Part shown: positions 27,290-36,265 of the stretch, piece by piece
Layout: the number at the start of each line of letters is the position of its first letter
Numbering within the stretch: position 1 is the first letter of the stretch
From: DASQUK01 sp963756425
Lineage (GTDB): Bacteria > Actinomycetota > Acidimicrobiia > Acidimicrobiales > VFJN01
Length of the DNA: 64,000 bases
Assembly: GCA_963756425.1 (NCBI GenBank)
Contig: CAVWNW010000014.1
Coordinates: 1 to 64,000 of the forward strand
Direction: 5' to 3'
Made by a program: the position numbers and the translations under genes
The notes under the pieces: generated by a model
Told to the model about the DNA's origin: nothing
Databases searched by the model: none
What the model saw: the letters and a program-made list of their open reading frames with translations, nothing else

Positions 27290-28494
27290 ATGTCCGGGCA
27301 GGTCAGCAGCATCCTCGAGGGTCTCGCTCAAGCGATCGACGACCTCGACCTGCCCGCCGACAGTGCGGTGTTGACCGAAGCATTCACGTTGGCGGATCGG
27401 CTCAATGCCAAGCTGCTGGCCGCCGTGGGCGAACACGACGCCGCCGAGCTGTGGCGCAACGACGGCGCCACCTCCATGACCGCCTGGCTCCGCCACCACA
27501 GCGGACGGTCCGGTCGCGACGCCGCCCGCTGCGCCAGGACCGCCCGCCGGCTACGGCAGCTCCCCGTCACCGCCGCCGCCTACCGGGACGGCGTGCTGTC
27601 GGCTGGGCAGGTCCAGGCGATTGTGGCCAACCTCAAGGACCGCACCGTCGGGCCTGTTCGCGGAGCACGAGGCGCAGCTGGTGCCCGAACTCGCCGCGCT
27701 GTCGGTGGGTGACACCGCCGTCGCGATGCAGGACTGGGCGCGGCGCGCCGACGCCGTGGTCGGCGACGACCCCGACAGCCCGCAGCCGAAGCGGTCGCTG
27801 CACCTGTCCCGCATCCTCGACGGGCGCCGCGAACTGTCCGGCAGCTTCGACCCCGAAGGCGGCGCCGTCATCGCCACCGCCCTCCGCTTGGCTGCGACCA
27901 CCGACGTCGACGGCGAACCTCGCCGTAGCCCCGCCCAACGCCGCGGCGACGCCCTCGTCGACGTGTGCCGCTGGTTCTTGGACCACCAACAACACCGCCA
28001 CGGTGGCCGCCACCGACCCCACCTCAACATCATCACCACCCTCCACGACCTCGAACACCGCGGCCAGGGCCGGCTGCTCGACGGCAGCGTTCTCGACGCC
28101 GCCACCCTGCAACGCCTCTGCTGCGACGCCGGCATCCACCGCGTCATCACCAACGGCCGCTCCAGCATCTTGGACTACGGCACCACCACCCGCACCATCC
28201 CCGCCAACCTGTTCAACGCCCTCGTCATCCGCGACCGCCACTGCCGGTTCCCCGGCTGCGACCGGCCACCCGAATGGACCGAAGCCCACCACATCCGCTG
28301 GGTCCTCGACGGCGGGGCCAACCGCGCTGGACAACCTCACCCTGCAGTGCACCCGCCACCACCACCTCCTCCACACCCCCGGCTGGCACGCCAAACTCCT
28401 CCCCGACGCCACCCTCATCGTGACCGCCCCCAACGGCCGAACACTCGACAGCCAGCCCCCCAGTCGGCCACCACCTCGAGCACCGCGGGAATGA
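27290..28494 (+). pseudogene. DUF222 / HNH endonuclease-domain protein, two frameshifts
   Basis: A 13E12-repeat-type protein in three frames. Residues 1-115 from ATG 27290 (MSGQVSSILEGLAQAI... to AYRDGVLSAGQVQAIVANL) are the DUF222 start. The frame changes near 27645-27655 (FAEHEAQLVPELAALSVGD...) and again near 28313, giving ALDNLTLQC and CTRHHHLLHTPGWHAKL. The HNH part is CRFPGCDRPPEWTEAHHIRW plus the CTRHHHLLH segment. The restored length is about 401 aa, normal for the family. It is either a decaying mobile-type nuclease or a gene hit by sequencing errors. It is preceded by the large palindrome. Confidence 0.8.
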
Positions 28495-28781
28495 AGCGAG
28501 TGGCGAACCTTGCCACGCAAGCGCCCACGTTCCGACAAGGCAGGTAAACGGAGGAACACCCGCCTTCAGAACGGGCAATCTGCGTGCGCCGCGTTCGAGT
28601 GGCGATCACCCCGAATGAGACTTCGGCTTGCTCCCGCCGCTATGCGTCGAGGCTTGGTGATGGGTGCCACAGGTCGTCACGCCCGAAACGGGCACGTGGA
28701 CGTTGGGAGCGCCCAGTTTCTCGACGCCGTGGTGTCTGCATCACTGGCTTCTGACAACGCCAACGGCAAGGAGAACGGGAA
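28495..28781. other. Gap without a recognised gene
   Basis: Holds the ribosome site AAGGAGAACGGG just before the DHFR-like gene. No other frame or structure looks convincing. Confidence 0.35.
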
Positions 28782-29366
28782 ATGGGAAAGATCGTGATGA
28801 GCGGTCCGCAGAACGTCTCGCTCGACGGAGTGGTCCAGGACCCCGACGGTGAGGAGGGCTTCAGGCTCGGCGGCTGGTTCAACGAGTTTGGGGGCAAGGA
28901 CCTCGAAGCTTGGGCCAAGGTCGCGCTCGACGACGCGCTGGGCGCCGAGGCGTGGCTGCTGGGTCGACGCAGCTACGAGTTCTTCGGGGCGCGGTGGCGA
29001 CCCCGGAGTGGCGCCCTGGCGGACAGGTTGAACAGCCTGCCGAAGTACGTCGTGTCCTCGACCCTGGAAGATCCCGACTGGAACAACACGAGGGTCCTAA
29101 AGGGCGATGTGGTGACTGAGGTTTCCAAGCTGAAGCAGGAGCTAGACGGAGAAATCGTTGTCCCAGCCAGCTATCAGCTCGGGCGCACGCTAATCGAGCA
29201 CGACCTGGTCGACGAGCTCCGGTTGGTCGTCTTCCCGGTCGTGCTCGGGGCGGGCGAGCGCCTCTTCGGCGAGACCAGCGACAAGAAGCCCATGCGCCTC
29301 GTCGATACCAAGATCATCGGTGACGGCCTCGCCTTCCTCACCTACCAGCCCGTCCGAGACGCCTAA
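28782..29366 (+). CDS. Dihydrofolate reductase / RibD C-terminal-domain protein
   Basis: A 194-aa NADPH-binding reductase of the DHFR superfamily (YyaP/RibD-C branch). Evidence: SLDGVVQDPDG near residue 13, LGRRSYEFFGARW, KYVVSSTLEDPDWNNTRVL, PASYQLGRTLIEHDLVDELRLVVFPVVLGAGERLFG. The true role of this branch is unclear and it is not expected to be the housekeeping FolA. A single gene with its own ribosome site, downstream of the HNH pseudogene. Confidence 0.88.
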   Translation: MGKIVMSGPQNVSLDGVVQDPDGEEGFRLGGWFNEFGGKDLEAWAKVALDDALGAEAWLLGRRSYEFFGARWRPRSGALADRLNSLPKYVVSSTLEDPDWNNTRVLKGDVVTEVSKLKQELDGEIVVPASYQLGRTLIEHDLVDELRLVVFPVVLGAGERLFGETSDKKPMRLVDTKIIGDGLAFLTYQPVRDA

Positions 29367-29400
29367 CAACCGAGCGGCGCCTGCCAGCGTGAGACTCGTT

Positions 29401-29433
29401 TGCGGCATCGCCCTCCGCGGGCGCGGTGCCGCA
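29401..29433 (+). terminator. Hairpin after the DHFR-like gene
   Basis: TGCGGCA and TGCCGCA arms with further inner pairing (CGCCC/GGGCG), 34 bases after the stop. A short T-containing stretch (CTTGGTATTCCTT) follows shortly after. Confidence 0.4.
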
Positions 29434-29738
29434 GCCGCTTGGTATTCCTTCGCGGAGCCGCAGCCACGCATATCCGCGTCGATCGGCGCCGCGGTTTTCG
29501 TTATCGGTGATCGGCCAGGCACCGGGCGCTCGCAGCGGGCATTCCGTGCGCGGCAGCGGAATGCCGCCGATCGGGAGTTTGGAGCTACGCCAACAACTAC
29601 GGCTGCCGCTGGTAGCCAGTCCGTCGGCCGCTCCACCCCTGCATGGCCGACGCCCGGCGGGAAGTGAGCGACGTGGGTCCCGGGAGGACTCGTGCTCGCT
29701 GGCGCCGGTAGGACCCCGACGCCAGCTCGACACGATGG
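29434..29738. other. Gap without a recognised gene
   Basis: About 300 bases. The start of a repeat seen at 30302 and 31769 appears in part at 29463-29491 (CCACGCATATCCGCG...). Nothing protein-like was found. Confidence 0.35.
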
Positions 29739-30143
29739 CTAGCCGGTGAAGTCCGGCTGGTCCATTACAGGGGTCGCCGGCGCGGCCGGAGGCGCTGGCT
29801 GGCCGTCGTCCTCGCAGCCAACCCCATCGTTGTCGCCGTCGAAGCCGTGAGGATCGGGCGGCATCGCCGGGAAGGGCTTGAACTCGGGCTCGATGTCTTG
29901 GCAGTCGAGGTCGGGAAGATCCGGCGGAATGCAGAGCGTCGGGTACGACGGATCGCACTCCGGCTCCCCCTCCGGCGGCACGGTCGTTGTCGTGGTTACC
30001 ACGATGGTCGACGTGGTCCCTCCTATCGTGGTCTCGGTGGTCGTCGACCCACCGGGTGACTCCTGGCCTCCCGCCAGCGACGGGACCGCGACAACTAAAG
30101 CAACCGCGATAACGACCGCGGCTGCAATCGTTCTGGCTCTCAC
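29739..30143 (-). CDS. Secreted protein with excalibur-like calcium-binding segment
   Basis: A 134-aa exported protein. The N-terminus is basic with a hydrophobic signal (VRARTIAAAVVIAVALVVA, likely cleaved after SLA). A Thr-rich linker follows, then CDPSYPTLCIPPDLPDLDC and DPHGFDGDNDGVGCE. The last segment carries the DxDxDGxGCE pattern of excalibur domains, which suggests calcium binding, with paired Cys. GTG 30143 was chosen because GGGGG lies about 5 bases upstream; TTG 30155 is possible. The role is unknown; such domains are common on actinobacterial surface proteins and secreted nucleases. Confidence 0.75.
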   Translation of the reverse strand: MRARTIAAAVVIAVALVVAVPSLAGGQESPGGSTTTETTIGGTTSTIVVTTTTTVPPEGEPECDPSYPTLCIPPDLPDLDCQDIEPEFKPFPAMPPDPHGFDGDNDGVGCEDDGQPAPPAAPATPVMDQPDFTG

Positions 30144-30301
30144 TCTTGCCCCCAATCTGGCCCGCGGGCGACCAGTCCGCCCGGTCCGCTACCCACGAAA
30201 ATGTTTGCGCTAGGACGATAGGTACGGCCCTGTCGCACTTGTCGAGCGCCGCCCTATGAGGATGTCGGCCGACATCCGGCTCGCCCGGCGCCCCCGGGAA
30301 T

Positions 30302-30379
30302 CGCCACGATACGGATCTGCCGCTCGGCGCTACGTTCTGTGCTGACGAGCCGGCCGGCGGGGGGTGCGCGGTTCGGGCA
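30302..30379. repeat. Intergenic repeat, copy A (left of epoxide hydrolase)
   Basis: Shares CTGTGCTGACGA, then GGGGTGCGCGGTTCGGGCA, and an alignable 5' part with 31769-31842. The two copies flank the epoxide hydrolase gene in the same orientation. Confidence 0.65.
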
Positions 30380-30448
30380 ACCGGTGTGCTGGTGGTTTTG
30401 TTTGTCGGGTGGGCGACGGCGTGTTAGCGGGCCACCGGCACTGAAGCG

Positions 30449-31658
30449 CTATCGCAGGGAGGCGAACGCGGCGCGTAGTTCCTGGGAGAAGAGCTGCGGT
30501 TCTTCCCAGGCGGCGAAGTGGCCGCCCTTGTCGACCTCGTTGAAGTAGGCGAGGCCGGGGTAGACCGCATCAACCCAGCTCCGCGGGGAAGCCCAGATCT
30601 CGCCGGGGAACGTCGTGAAACCGACCGGAACCGAGACCGCCGGAGGAGGCTGGCCGCTCGCAAGCGCTGCGGCCAGCGCTCGTGCGTCCTCCCAGTACGA
30701 CCGGGCCGCCGACGCTGCGGTGCCGGTCAGCCAGTACAGCGTGATGTTGTCGACGATGGTGTCCCGGGTGAGATTGCCCACGGGCTCGCCGTCGACGAAC
30801 GCGCGGGAGATCTTGTAGTAGCTGTCCGTGTCGTGGTCGAGCAACCAGGCCGCCAGCGCGACCGGTGAATCCAGCAGGGCGTAGCCGATCGTCTGTGGCC
30901 GCGTTGCCATCTCGAGGAAGTAGCCGAAGCCGTCCTCCCTGAACGTCGCGAACGCCTTGGCCGCTGCGCGTTCCTTTTCGGATTCCTTGGGCAGTTGATC
31001 GCCGATTGCGAGCACCGCCGTGAGCAGGTTCAGGTGGTAGCCGACCAAACCCTCGACCGCCTGGCGGCCCATCAGGTCCGTGACGAGGGCACCTACGTCG
31101 CCGCCCTGGGCGACGTAGCGGGTGTAGCCGAGGCGGTGCATAAGCTCCGCCCACGCGCGTGCGGTGCGGCTGGCGTCCCAGCCGAGCTCGGTCGGCTCAC
31201 CGGAGAACCCGTAACCGGGCAATGACGGCAGCACCACGTGGAATGCGTCCTCGGGAGTGCCGCCGTGAGCGGTCGGGTCGGTCAGCGGGCCGACGGTCTC
31301 AAGCAGCTCGATGACCGAGCCGGGCCAGCCATGCGTCATGATCAACGGCATCGCATTCTCATGCCGCGACTTCGACGTGGATGAAGTGGATCTCGACCCC
31401 GTCGATCTCGGTCGTGAACTGCGGTAGCGCGTTCAGCCTGGCCTCGCACGTGCGCCAGTCGTAGTCGGTCGTCCAGTAGCGGGCGAGCTCCTGGACCGTC
31501 GCCAACTGCACACCCTGCGACCGATCGTCGACGAGCTCCCGGGAGGGCCAGCGTGTCGCGGCGATCCGTCGTCTGAGGTCCGCGAGTTCTTCGTCCGGGA
31601 CGTTGACGTGAAACGGTTGGATGCTGGGCGCCTCAGTTGTCGTTCTCGATTCCGCCAC
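30449..31658 (-). CDS. Epoxide hydrolase, frameshifted between cap and core
   Basis: Opens epoxides to diols. The N-terminal EHN-type part (MAESRTTTEAPSIQPF, then EIDGVEIHFIHV) is read from ATG 31658. The core resumes in another frame with SKSRHENAMPLIMTHGWPGS, and one base near 31375-31385 restores a normal chain of about 400 aa. Core motifs: HGWPGS (oxyanion), nucleophile Asp in AQGGDVGAL, and catalytic His in VDKGGHFAAWEEP. The gene is bracketed by two copies of a 75-base direct repeat, unlike its neighbours, which suggests it arrived as a unit. Whether the break is real or an assembly error is open. Confidence 0.85.
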
Positions 31659-32593
31659 GGCGCACCTCCTCGACTAGGGGTACGTCGAGAATGTGCGAGG
31701 CGGGGGTCTTCGCATCGCCCGCACTGGGTAGTGCCCGGACTCTGCGTCGAGGCCGCGTGGCCAAGTCCCGCCACGCATATCTGCGATCGGGCGACGTTTC
31801 TGTGCTGACGATCCGACAGGCGAGGGGTGCGCGGTTCGGGCAGTCTGTACCCCGTTCGACAACGGCAAGCAGACGACGATGAATCCGCACGTGTCGGATC
31901 TGAGTTGTGCACCATCACCAGACGGGGCGATGGGCAAGCTCATGGTACCAACGAGTAACGCTGATCGAAGTCGCACAGCGCCTGGAGGGCGCCGACGATG
32001 ACCTTATGGCGGCTTACACAAGGCGAGCCTGCGCATCGACCGGCAGCTGGCCACAACATCTGCGAACACGTGAAGAGGTGGACGCCAGATCAACGACTGG
32101 CGACCTACTGATCTTCGCAACACTGGCCGACGACGCCAGCGGAGATCTCGTTCACCGGCCTGCTCACGGCTGTCCCCCGTCCCGTGATCGCCATACCTTG
32201 ACCGGTCCTCGGACTGGCGAGACTCGACTTCCACGGCGAGGCCGCCCGAGCCGCCCTCGCTGTACACCGAGGCGATCAACCTCGTGCAGTCACTGACTGC
32301 GCTACCGTCGCCGACGACTTCGGATCTGCGTACGTACGCCGTGCTGCTCGGCAGCGGCAACCACTTCTCGGTCGGGAGGAGCCCATCGGCTCGACTGATC
32401 AATCGGGATCGTCTATCCACATGGAACGTCTGGACCCGACTACAAGCTCGCCGAGGGCGCCCACATACCGCCAGGGCTCGCCGGAGGCACACGAATGTCG
32501 TGACCCCGCTCACCTGCTGAGCCGCAGTGCACGCCGGGAGCGGCCAGCTCGCGGGGCTGCTGTCCTGCCGCACTGTTTGACCGCTTCTGGTCA
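31659..32593. other. About 0.9 kb without a convincing gene
   Basis: Lower GC and more stop codons than the rest of the window. Open frames are short or have random-looking composition. It holds repeat copy B (31769-31842). It may be decayed DNA; I recognise no transposase or tRNA. Confidence 0.5.
31769..31842. repeat. Intergenic repeat, copy B (right of epoxide hydrolase)
   Basis: Direct repeat of copy A at 30302-30379, with small gaps: CGCCACG, ATCTGC, CTGTGCTGACGA and GTGCGCGGTTCGGGCA are shared. A third, partial match (CCACGCATATC) is at 29465-29475. Confidence 0.65.
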
Positions 32594-33073
32594 CTACCCG
32601 GGAAGATCTTCAGGGCGTCTTGCGGCCAGGTGCCCGGACAGGAGTCCGGTCGACTGGCCGACCTCGATCAGGTAGCCGTCTGGGTCCCGCATGTAGCAGC
32701 GGATCTCCGCCCCGCGGTCGATGGGCGGCGTCAGAAACTGCGCGCCCCGTTCGCTCCACTTCCTGTAGCAGTCGTCGATGTCGGCGACGCGCAGGTTCAT
32801 GAAGATCGATGTCGTGTCGGTCTGCTCGTAGTTCACCACGGAGATGTCGGGCTTGTCGGGAGTTGGCGGGCCGCCTGGATTCATGATGATCCACGAGTTA
32901 GCGAGCTTCACCATGCAAGGGTTCTCTTCCAGGACGACCGTTCCTTCGAGGACGTCACGGTAGAACGCCCGCGATCGCGCGATGCTCCTGACCGTGATGA
33001 ACGTTGTTACAACGATGCCTTCGCTTGGAGCGGGAAGATTCGCGTAGTCGATGAAGGGGTGAGCATCGTTCAT
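32594..33073 (-). CDS. VOC-family (glyoxalase-fold) protein
   Basis: A 159-aa vicinal-oxygen-chelate protein. Evidence: VVTTFITVRSIARSRAFYRDVLEGTVV near residue 20, SIFMNLRVADIDDCYRKWSERGAQF, and IRCYMRDPDGYLIEVGQ at the C-terminus, giving one pair of beta-alpha-beta-beta-beta modules. ATG 33073 has GAAAGGA about 10 bases upstream. Possible roles are lyase, dioxygenase or resistance-type binding; none can be chosen. It is a single leftward gene. Confidence 0.85.
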   Translation of the reverse strand: MNDAHPFIDYANLPAPSEGIVVTTFITVRSIARSRAFYRDVLEGTVVLEENPCMVKLANSWIIMNPGGPPTPDKPDISVVNYEQTDTTSIFMNLRVADIDDCYRKWSERGAQFLTPPIDRGAEIRCYMRDPDGYLIEVGQSTGLLSGHLAARRPEDLPG

Positions 33074-33200
33074 GCGCTCGAGGTCCTTTCTCCTCCTCGA
33101 GGCCGTCGCATCACTGGAAGACGGCCCCGTTAGCCATGGTGCCACCGAACGTCTGGTGATCGACCCAAACTCCGAGCTCTCGGCCTCGCCGCTCACATCC

Positions 33201-33641
33201 TCACCGGAGCGACTCGACTAAGCGCTCGATTCGTCGCTCGCGTGTCTGCGCGGTTTTCGCGGCCTCGATGTCGTTGACGTGCTTGCGTCGGAGGCCGAAC
33301 GGGAGCCGGTCGAAGGCGGCACGGACGGTCGGGGCCGCGTCGAGGGCGACCGTCAGGTCGGCTGGCTCGTCCACCTCGCGAGGTTCGGTGTCGAGTTCGA
33401 GCGTCACCTCGATCTCGTCTCCTTCTTCGATGCCAGCCGCGGCGCGGTTCGCTGCGCTGATGCCGACCAGGTACCGCCCGCCCTTCGACGCAACGCGGCT
33501 GCGCCACGTGTGGCCGTTGATGGTGATCGCGACCTTTGGCCGCTTTCCCTCCCCGAGTACGCCAACGACCTCGGCGGGCACCTCGGCGCCGGTTGCGTTG
33601 CCGGCGGGGACGACGGTGGAGCGGAAGGTCTCGGCGGTCAA
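33201..33641 (-). CDS. YdeI/OmpD-associated family protein with DUF1905
   Basis: A 146-aa protein. The N-terminal DUF1905-like beta barrel includes GKRPKVAITINGHTWRS, GGRYLVGISAANR and GDEIEVTLELDTEPREV. The C-terminal YdeI-type segment is AFDRLPFGLRRKHVNDIEAAKTAQTRERRIERLVE. TTG 33641 with GGATAGGA upstream is the likely start, since longer frames add unrelated residues. Function is unknown; relatives are found beside stress-response genes. Confidence 0.8.
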   Translation of the reverse strand: MTAETFRSTVVPAGNATGAEVPAEVVGVLGEGKRPKVAITINGHTWRSRVASKGGRYLVGISAANRAAAGIEEGDEIEVTLELDTEPREVDEPADLTVALDAAPTVRAAFDRLPFGLRRKHVNDIEAAKTAQTRERRIERLVESLR

Positions 33642-33932
33642 TGTCCTATCCCTGCGTGATGCGGACGACGTCGCCCCTAGGGTCGAGCACGACGCTATCT
33701 GTACCGAGGATCGGCTGGCCGGCGGCGGTCCACCTGCAGATCGCGAAACACGTGAAGCAAGCAGTGAGCTGATGAAAACGATGACATGCAAGCAACTCGG
33801 TGGGCCATGCGACCACCAACACCAAGGTCAAGACGGCGACGAGGTCATCAAGGCCCAAGACCGGCATCTCTAGGAGATGGTCGCCGGTGGTGACACCGCG
33901 GACGCGCCCGCCCTCAAAGAAAAGAAAGCCTT
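33642..33932. other. Gap without a recognised gene
   Basis: About 290 bases between two leftward genes. No protein-like frame and no clear terminator. Confidence 0.35.
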
Positions 33933-34778
33933 CTACTGGGCGAACCGCTTTATGAAGTCGAGCGCCGTCTGGGCGACCTCGCGCCAGCCGTGGTCGATCG
34001 TGAGGGAGTGGCCCCGGTTCGGCATCTTCACGATCTCCGTCATGGCGGGGTTGCGCACCTGCCGCTTGTAGGCGGCGTTGGCGATCGCCCACGGCACCGT
34101 GTGGTCCTTCTCGCCGTCGATGATCAGCAGGGGACCGCGGTTGGGGTTCTTCGTGTCCACCTTCGCCTCGGTCCACGGGTTGAGGTTCGCGTTGCCCATC
34201 TGCACGAGAGAGATCCCGGAGCCGGCGACGTGGAACGTGTCGTAGAGCTCCTTCGCCTCTTTCTCGTCCAGCGCGTTGGCCCAGCTGTACTTGAACTGGT
34301 CGAATGTGAGCGTGATCGCACGGCCGCGCGTGAGGGGGTTGATTAGGAACGGGCCCACCCCCTTGAGCACGGACGCAGGCAGAGGCAGAACGCCGCGGAA
34401 GACGCCGGGGTCGATCGCCACCGTGGCCGCCGAGAGGCCCCGGCCCGCGAGCATCTGGGCCAGCAAGCCCCCGGTCGAGTGGCCCACTAGCGCTGGTTTG
34501 TTGTCCAAGGCATTGATGATCTCAGTGGTGTGATCGGCCACCTGCTCCAAGGTCTTCTTGGCGAGGACGTCCGGGTTCGCCCGGGCCTCTTCAACCGTTT
34601 CCGGATCGTCTGGCCAGTCCGGCGTCAGCGGGGCGTAGCCGGCCTGCTTGAAGAGGTCCGCCCAGTTGGCCCAGCTGCTCGGCAGCAGCCAGAGGCCGTG
34701 GATGAAGACGACCGGCGTGTTGCCAGTGGCTTTGGCCGCCTCGATCTCGCCGTTCTCCCGCTCGGAAATTGACGCCAT
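33933..34778 (-). CDS. Alpha/beta hydrolase
   Basis: A 281-aa cytosolic hydrolase. The oxyanion region is VVFIHGLWLLPSSW, the nucleophile elbow GHSTGG near residue 99, the acid Asp in IDGEKDHTVP, and the catalytic His in NRGHSLTIDHGW. ATG 34778 follows GGGGGGAG. The fold resembles haloperoxidase-like or lipase-like esterases that act on small molecules. It is a single gene, lower in GC and richer in Lys than its neighbours, which is compatible with separate origin. Confidence 0.87.
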   Translation of the reverse strand: MASISERENGEIEAAKATGNTPVVFIHGLWLLPSSWANWADLFKQAGYAPLTPDWPDDPETVEEARANPDVLAKKTLEQVADHTTEIINALDNKPALVGHSTGGLLAQMLAGRGLSAATVAIDPGVFRGVLPLPASVLKGVGPFLINPLTRGRAITLTFDQFKYSWANALDEKEAKELYDTFHVAGSGISLVQMGNANLNPWTEAKVDTKNPNRGPLLIIDGEKDHTVPWAIANAAYKRQVRNPAMTEIVKMPNRGHSLTIDHGWREVAQTALDFIKRFAQ

Positions 34779-34859
34779 TACGAACTCCCCCCGATCGGGC
34801 CAAAGTGAACCTGACCCTATCGAAGTGATCGAGTCGGCAAACGGGAGTCCGGACGGGCG

Positions 34860-35903
34860 CTACCCCACCGTGGGCTGCAGCGCCAGCACGTTGAAGGCGC
34901 GCACCCAGTCGCTCTTGCCGGCGAGGCGCAGGCTGCCGAGATCTTGCGACGCGACGAGATGTCGCACCTTGTCGTGGGTCGACTCGTCGACGAGGATCTG
35001 ACCGGGGCCGGCCGCCGTCTGTAGTCGTGACGCGACGTTCACTGGGTCGCCGATGGCGGTGTAGTGCATTCGGCGCTCCGACCCGACGTTGCCGGCGATC
35101 ACCTCGCCGGTCGTGATGCCGATGCCGAGGTGCAGCCGGACGCCCCGCAACGTCGGGATCTCGAGGCGCATGATCGCATCCTGCATGGCGAGGGCGGATC
35201 GGACGGCCCGCTCGGGATCGTCGGCGTGGAGGACCGGGGTACCGAAGAAGGCGATGATGCCGTCGCCAAGAAGATCTGCGACCGTGCCCTCGTGAAGGTC
35301 GACCGCATCAGTCACGACCGTCAGGTACCGGTTCAGCAGGTCCAAGATCGTCTCCGGCGGATGCTCCGCCGCGAGCGCCGTGTAGCCGCGCACGTCCGCA
35401 AACAGCGTGGACACCTCGCACCGATCGCCGCCCAGCGAGACGGAGAACGGAGCACGCAGCACCTCCGTCGCGACACTTGCGCTGACGTAGCGTCCCAGCA
35501 GGTCGGCGAGCCGATCCTGCAGCGCCTTCGTCCGTAGCAGCGAGCGCAGCCGCGCCGACAGCTCGCTCAGGTCGAACGGCTTGCTCAGGAAGTCGTTGGC
35601 CCCGGCCTCCAGGCCGCGCACCTTGTCCTCGGGACGGTCGAGGGCCGTTAGCAGAAGGATGGGCAGGCCAGCGTGCTCGGGGTCGCGACGCACCCGCTCA
35701 CACACCTCGATGCCACCGGGCGCCGGCATCATCACGTCGAGGCAGACGAGATCGGGTTGGTGCTCGGCGATCGCACGGAGCGTGGACTCACCGTCGACCG
35801 CATCGACGACGTCGTAACCCTCACGCGTCAGGAGCTTGTGGAGGAGGACCAAGGTCGCGGGCTCGTCGTCCACGGCAAGGATCAGGGGCCGCTCCCGGCT
35901 CAC
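34860..35903 (-). CDS. Receiver-domain class III nucleotidyl cyclase
   Basis: A 347-aa response regulator whose output is a cyclase. The receiver domain covers residues 8-125 (VDDEPAT, phospho-Asp in LDVMMP, KPF). The cyclase domain is about 160-345: metal Asp in TLFADVRGYT and LLGDGII, then YTAIGDPVNVASRLQ with the Asn/Arg pair. The base-selecting Lys normally found before LGD is Asp here (GTVADLLGD), so activity or substrate choice is uncertain. GTG 35903 overlaps the stop of the receiver-only gene (GTGA). It is the last gene of the kinase operon, so phosphorylation from that kinase probably gates cyclic-nucleotide output. Confidence 0.88.
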   Translation of the reverse strand: MSRERPLILAVDDEPATLVLLHKLLTREGYDVVDAVDGESTLRAIAEHQPDLVCLDVMMPAPGGIEVCERVRRDPEHAGLPILLLTALDRPEDKVRGLEAGANDFLSKPFDLSELSARLRSLLRTKALQDRLADLLGRYVSASVATEVLRAPFSVSLGGDRCEVSTLFADVRGYTALAAEHPPETILDLLNRYLTVVTDAVDLHEGTVADLLGDGIIAFFGTPVLHADDPERAVRSALAMQDAIMRLEIPTLRGVRLHLGIGITTGEVIAGNVGSERRMHYTAIGDPVNVASRLQTAAGPGQILVDESTHDKVRHLVASQDLGSLRLAGKSDWVRAFNVLALQPTVG

Positions 35904-36265
35904 GGCAGCAGGCCCTGAATGGTGTCGGCGAAGGTCGCGAAGTCGATCGGCTTGCTCAAGTATTCGTCGAACCCGGCCGCAAGCGCCCGTTCCTCGTCAC
36001 CGAGCATGGCGTGGGCGGTGAAGGCGACGATGCGCAGCCTGGCGACCGGACCTCGATCCGCACGGAGCTCGCTCAGCGCCTGCCAGCCGTCCATGTCCGG
36101 GAGCCCGAGATCCATGAGCACCAGGTCAGGGAGCTCCTGGCGAGCCAATGCCATGCCGTCGGCGGCGGTGTCGGCCGAGAGCACGTCGTGCCCGGCCGCT
36201 TGCAGCAGCTTGGTGGCCAGCGCCCTGTTCGCCGGAATGTCCTCGATCACAAGGATCTTCGCCAC
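35900..36265 (-). CDS. Stand-alone response regulator receiver protein
   Basis: A 121-aa CheY-like receiver without an output domain. The acidic pair is in VIEDIP, phospho-Asp in LVLMDLGLPDMDGW, Thr/Ala in VAFTAHAM, and Lys in YLSKPIDF. GTG 36265 shares one base with the upstream kinase stop (TAGTG), and its own stop overlaps the receiver-cyclase start. It likely passes phosphoryl groups between the hybrid kinase and the receiver-cyclase or competes for them. Confidence 0.92.
   Translation of the reverse strand: MAKILVIEDIPANRALATKLLQAAGHDVLSADTAADGMALARQELPDLVLMDLGLPDMDGWQALSELRADRGPVARLRIVAFTAHAMLGDEERALAAGFDEYLSKPIDFATFADTIQGLLP

Noticed and set aside
32004..32594. Minus-strand frame of 196 codons
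   Set aside because: Composition is random (many Ser, Arg, Cys), there is no motif, and no ribosome site fits.
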